A DNA stretch of 64,000 nt. It comes from Roseburia_C sp900315735. GTDB lineage: Bacteria > Bacillota > Clostridia > Lachnospirales > Lachnospiraceae. The DNA lies in NCBI GenBank assembly GCA_052118425.1, contig JBQKHF010000008.1; one strand, written 5' to 3'. Under the pieces are notes generated by a model. It was given only the letters and a program-made list of their open reading frames with translations. It searched no databases and had not been told where the DNA came from. Below, piece by piece: positions 61,393 to 64,000 of the stretch (position 1 is the first letter of the stretch; every line of letters begins with the position of its first letter). The translations under genes were made by a program, and so were the position numbers.

Positions 61393-63393
61393 TTATTTAT
61401 ACGGCAGAATATCCTCAGTATAAGCCCGGAGAATTTCTCCGACACTCCATGCCTGGGCATAGCAGCCGCGGGAAGTGTGCGGTTCATCTCCGTCAAAGAT
61501 TTCTGCAATAGAACCGATACAGCCGTGATAGAACTGTTCTCTGGTGGCATCTAACATGGCATCTACCCGTTTGATGACTTCTTTGGAAGTTCCATAGACA
61601 TGCACATAAGCAGTCAGGAAACCGCCTAAGAGGAAGCCCCAGGAAGTACCCTGATGGTAAGCGTGGTCACGTTTATCAAGGCAGCCTTCGTAGGTAGGAT
61701 GGTATTCCTTGTCATCCGGACTTAAGGAACGTAGACCTGTTTTGGCATATAATTTCTCGTAAACTTTATCTACAATTTTCTTTTCTTTGTCAGCATCTAA
61801 CATACGATGTGGCAGGGAAACGGCATAAATCTGATTTGGACGAAGGGTGGCATCGCCTTCCAGTCCATCTACCACATCATAGAGACATCCGTCTTTTTCA
61901 TTCCAGAATTCTTTTGCAAAAGATTCCTTTGCATGAGCAGCAAGGGCAGCATAGTGGGAACCGTCTTCCCCAAAGCGCATTGCCCATTCTTCCATCAGGC
62001 AGAGTGCATGATACCAGAGTGCATTAATTTCTACCGGCTTGCCGTGGCGTGGTGTAGCAACCCAGTCACCCACACGGACATCCATCCAGGTTACCTGATC
62101 AAGACCGCTTCCTGCATGGATAAGTCCATCTTCTTCCATATAGATGGAGAAATCTGTTCCGTGCTCATAAGCTGCAATGATTTCTTTTAATTTCGGATAA
62201 ATGATTTCCTGCACAAATGCATAATCTTCCGGAGTGCCGGTGTAATCGAGATATTTTCCAACTGCATAGAAATACCACATGGAAGCATCTGCTGTATTAT
62301 ACAATGGGTCAGTTCCTTCATCCGGGAACATATTTGGCACCATGCCGTGGTGGACATAGCGGGCAAATGTGGTAAGAATGTCTCTGGCATCCTGATAGCG
62401 TCCGGTAGCCAGAGTTAAGCCGGTGAGAGCAATCATGGTATCACGTCCCCAGTCAGTAAACCAAGGAAGTCCCGCAAGAACGGTCATCAGTCCGGTAGAC
62501 TGCCGGTATGCAAGAAAATGGTCGGCAGCAATGGTCAGAGTCGCTGCCAGTTCATCGTGGTAGCCAGCCGTTTTCTCTAATGCATCAAAACGTGCCATTT
62601 CTGCGGCAGCAGTAGCAAAGGCATCCTTTTCATAAGTATCTTCAATGGTGCATACAATAGATATTTTCTTATGGCATCCAGCATCCAGTGGAAATTCAAT
62701 CTGGTATGGAGTGTAGTTATCGTCCAATGCATCGGATTCGACATCCAGCTCTTTCTGTAACTGCATTCCGGTGGTATATTTTTCCACGCATGGAACAACG
62801 GTTCCACCATCGGTAAAAAGACGGATGGTGACATCTTCATTCTGCTGCGGCACCAGTCGGATTTCCGGCTGTTCATAAGAAGTGTCGAATTTTAAAGTAT
62901 CTACCGTGGATGCATCATGGTGTACCCGGTAATTAAAGAGCAGAGTCAGCACCAGCGTAGCAGCCTCTCCGTCATTTTGAATATCATAGGAAACTGCAAT
63001 AGTATTTTTGCCGTGCTCAAAAGCGAGGGTCTTTGTCATGGTAAATCCCGGTGCCTTGGTGGTAAAATGTACCAGTCCATCATAAGTAAAGGAATCTAAA
63101 TATGCAATGCCTTCACGGTAAGCGGTACTGCCATCATCAGCAAGATACTGTTCTACGGTAAAATCCATTTTCCCGGAAGAGCGAATCAGACATTCGTTGA
63201 TTTTGGAGAGAATGACGAAACGTTCTACCGGCGGATGCAGACTGGCAATCAGATAGCCGTGGTGCTTTCTTGCATGAGCACCGGTTACAGAACTTCCAGC
63301 ATAGCTGCCGATTCCGTTGGTCAGAACCCATTCCTTCTGTACGCCCACCGACATTGGGGTGAGGGCATCTTTATTTAAATGATATGCTTTCAT
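61393..63393 (-). CDS. Glycogen debranching / amylo-alpha-1,6-glucosidase-type enzyme
   Basis: 666 residues. The N-terminal beta-sandwich (about 1-290, starting NGIGSYAGSSVTGAHARKHHG) and the (alpha/alpha)6 barrel (about 300-660) have GLPWFTDWGRDTMIALTGL, GSGLDQVTWMDVRVGDWVATPRHGKPVEINALWY and HQGTSWGFLLGGF, the pattern of the GDE C-terminal family (GH133). It removes alpha-1,6 branch glucose from glycogen or branched dextrins. There is no signal peptide. ATG at 63393 follows AAAGGAG. It fits with the GH13 enzymes and malQ. Confidence 0.92.
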   Translation of the reverse strand: MKAYHLNKDALTPMSVGVQKEWVLTNGIGSYAGSSVTGAHARKHHGYLIASLHPPVERFVILSKINECLIRSSGKMDFTVEQYLADDGSTAYREGIAYLDSFTYDGLVHFTTKAPGFTMTKTLAFEHGKNTIAVSYDIQNDGEAATLVLTLLFNYRVHHDASTVDTLKFDTSYEQPEIRLVPQQNEDVTIRLFTDGGTVVPCVEKYTTGMQLQKELDVESDALDDNYTPYQIEFPLDAGCHKKISIVCTIEDTYEKDAFATAAAEMARFDALEKTAGYHDELAATLTIAADHFLAYRQSTGLMTVLAGLPWFTDWGRDTMIALTGLTLATGRYQDARDILTTFARYVHHGMVPNMFPDEGTDPLYNTADASMWYFYAVGKYLDYTGTPEDYAFVQEIIYPKLKEIIAAYEHGTDFSIYMEEDGLIHAGSGLDQVTWMDVRVGDWVATPRHGKPVEINALWYHALCLMEEWAMRFGEDGSHYAALAAHAKESFAKEFWNEKDGCLYDVVDGLEGDATLRPNQIYAVSLPHRMLDADKEKKIVDKVYEKLYAKTGLRSLSPDDKEYHPTYEGCLDKRDHAYHQGTSWGFLLGGFLTAYVHVYGTSKEVIKRVDAMLDATREQFYHGCIGSIAEIFDGDEPHTSRGCYAQAWSVGEILRAYTEDILPYK

Positions 63394-63454
63394 AGAAATC
63401 TCCTTTGTCGTGTAATCTGTCCGGGTGGAGGAAAGAAAATGAAACATCAGACAT

Positions 63455-63774
63455 ATTGTGATTTTATTCCAGCTTCCTATTATTTTTTGTTGAGACAGAA
63501 TGCGTTGCAGTTCTTAGCTGCCTCTATTTTCTGATTGCAGGCTGTTTTTCCGTTGCTTTCACCGGATAGCGGTACTGTCCGTTGCATGCGGATGCGACAG
63601 AAAGCCTGCAAGTGCCCCTATCAGCCTTTCTCATGCATCCGCATCGCAGCGAACCGTGCCGCTATGCTGTGAAACATTGGAAAGACGGACTGAATAACAA
63701 AAGAAAACAAGGCAGCTTAGTTCTGCAGCATTCTGTATTAAAAAATAATAGAAAGCCGGGATAGATATTACAAT
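63455..63774 (-). repeat. Giant imperfect palindrome, copy 5 (short form)
   Basis: 320 bases upstream of and co-oriented with the debranching-enzyme gene. The outer arms pair over about 47 bases: ATTGTGAT near 63455 with its partner ending 63774, then CTATTATTTTTT (63477-63488) with AAAAAATAATAG (63740-63751), and CAGAATGC (63496) with GCATTCTG (63728). Inner sequence on the minus strand, TCTTTCCAATGTTT, matches copies 3 and 4. The GGA-loop module is absent. Confidence 0.8.
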
Positions 63775-63901
63775 AGTTTGATTTGACTTCATTTCCTCCC
63801 TCTCCCCGGACTGTTTGCCTCTATTGTAACGAAATAAATCGAAAAAATCTACTGAAAAACACGGAAAAAACATAATTATTAAATAAATAGGTAGCGTAAA
63901 A

Positions 63902-64000
63902 TTTTGGTCGGAAAATTAAATAGAGTATAAAAAAGAACATCCAACTTTGTGATAAAGTATATGTTGACCAAAACAATACAAACAAAGGAGGATGTTCTTT
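63902..64000 (+). other. Interleaved inverted repeats around a ribosome site, possible mobile-element start
   Basis: AAAGAACATCC (63932-63942) is the exact reverse complement of GGATGTTCTTT (63990-64000, the window end). TTTTGGTC (63902-63909) is the exact reverse complement of GACCAAAA (63966-63973). The second arm follows AAAGGAGG (about 63984-63991) and overlaps its last bases, so a hairpin would mask it. Insertion sequences use such hairpins to silence the transposase. The reading frame is beyond the window. Confidence 0.4.

Noticed and set aside
63631..63873. Minus-strand frame with an ATG preceded by GGAGG near palindrome copy 5
   Set aside because: Almost the whole frame is made of the palindrome, and the same frame is broken in copies 3 and 4.

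Overview
The window reads as the chromosome of a Gram-positive, spore-forming gut Firmicute of the Lachnospiraceae, most like Roseburia. The evidence is a moderate-GC genome with AAGGAGG-type ribosome sites, a sporulation gene cluster (yabP, yabQ, spoIIE, a cotS-like kinase), several c-di-GMP enzymes, and secreted mannan- and starch-degrading systems. The genus is inferred from gene content only. Nearly all genes lie on the + strand.

Region by region. 1-8.5 kb is a mannan-use segment: an SGNH esterase cut by the left edge, mannose-6-phosphate isomerase, a large surface GH26 mannanase and a GH1 beta-glucosidase. 8.6-13.4 kb holds an OmpR-type response regulator, its histidine kinase, a membrane protein and an EAL protein. 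13.5-22.6 kb is an export operon: a lipoprotein, two adaptor-type lipoproteins (one a tandem fusion), a two-FtsX-domain permease and two ATPases. 22.6-33.0 kb has a small hydrolase, a TPR/GAF/GGDEF protein, the CCA-adding enzyme, a CotS-like protein, a PEGA lipoprotein, phosphoglucomutase and HU. 33.5-40.8 kb is the conserved order rqcP-yabP-yabQ-divIC-spoIIE-tilS-hpt-ftsH, with a spoIIE promoter whose 21-bp spacer suggests Spo0A control. 40.8-44.1 kb carries two near-identical small-RNA units beside a LytTR two-component system and a small lipoprotein. 44.2-55.6 kb is a starch/maltodextrin locus: a GH13 enzyme, a LacI-type regulator, malQ, a MalEFG transporter and a lipoprotein alpha-amylase, with a Tyr/Leu tRNA pair inside. 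55.6-64 kb has tRNA-Phe, tRNA-Gly and tRNA-Gly, an HPt protein with an HD-GYP regulator, a DUF4317-type protein, a membrane Mrr-like protein, Xaa-Pro aminopeptidase, a glycogen-debranching-type enzyme and, at the right edge, what may be the start of a mobile element.

The most unusual content is intergenic. Five intergenic spaces (around 1.8-2.2, 6.6-6.9, 33.0-33.5, 53.5-53.8 and 63.5-63.8 kb) are filled by 320-480-bp imperfect palindromes that form one family. The inner parts share sequence between copies, while the outer arms differ from copy to copy yet still pair within each copy. Three copies carry an extra module of about 75 bases, inserted in the apical loop. It folds into two hairpins on a closing stem, the stems change by compensating substitutions, and all six loops have the form C[ANGGAN]G, the known hexaloop ligand of CsrA/RsmA proteins. 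All three modules lie on the sense strand of the gene downstream. This is the best candidate in the window for an undescribed system: a dispersed, possibly mobile, CsrA-binding RNA element.

The second candidate is the twin small-RNA locus after ftsH. Promoter and RNA core are almost identical in the two units, C-rich loops can be shown in two alternative hairpins, and the terminators differ in sequence but keep their structure.
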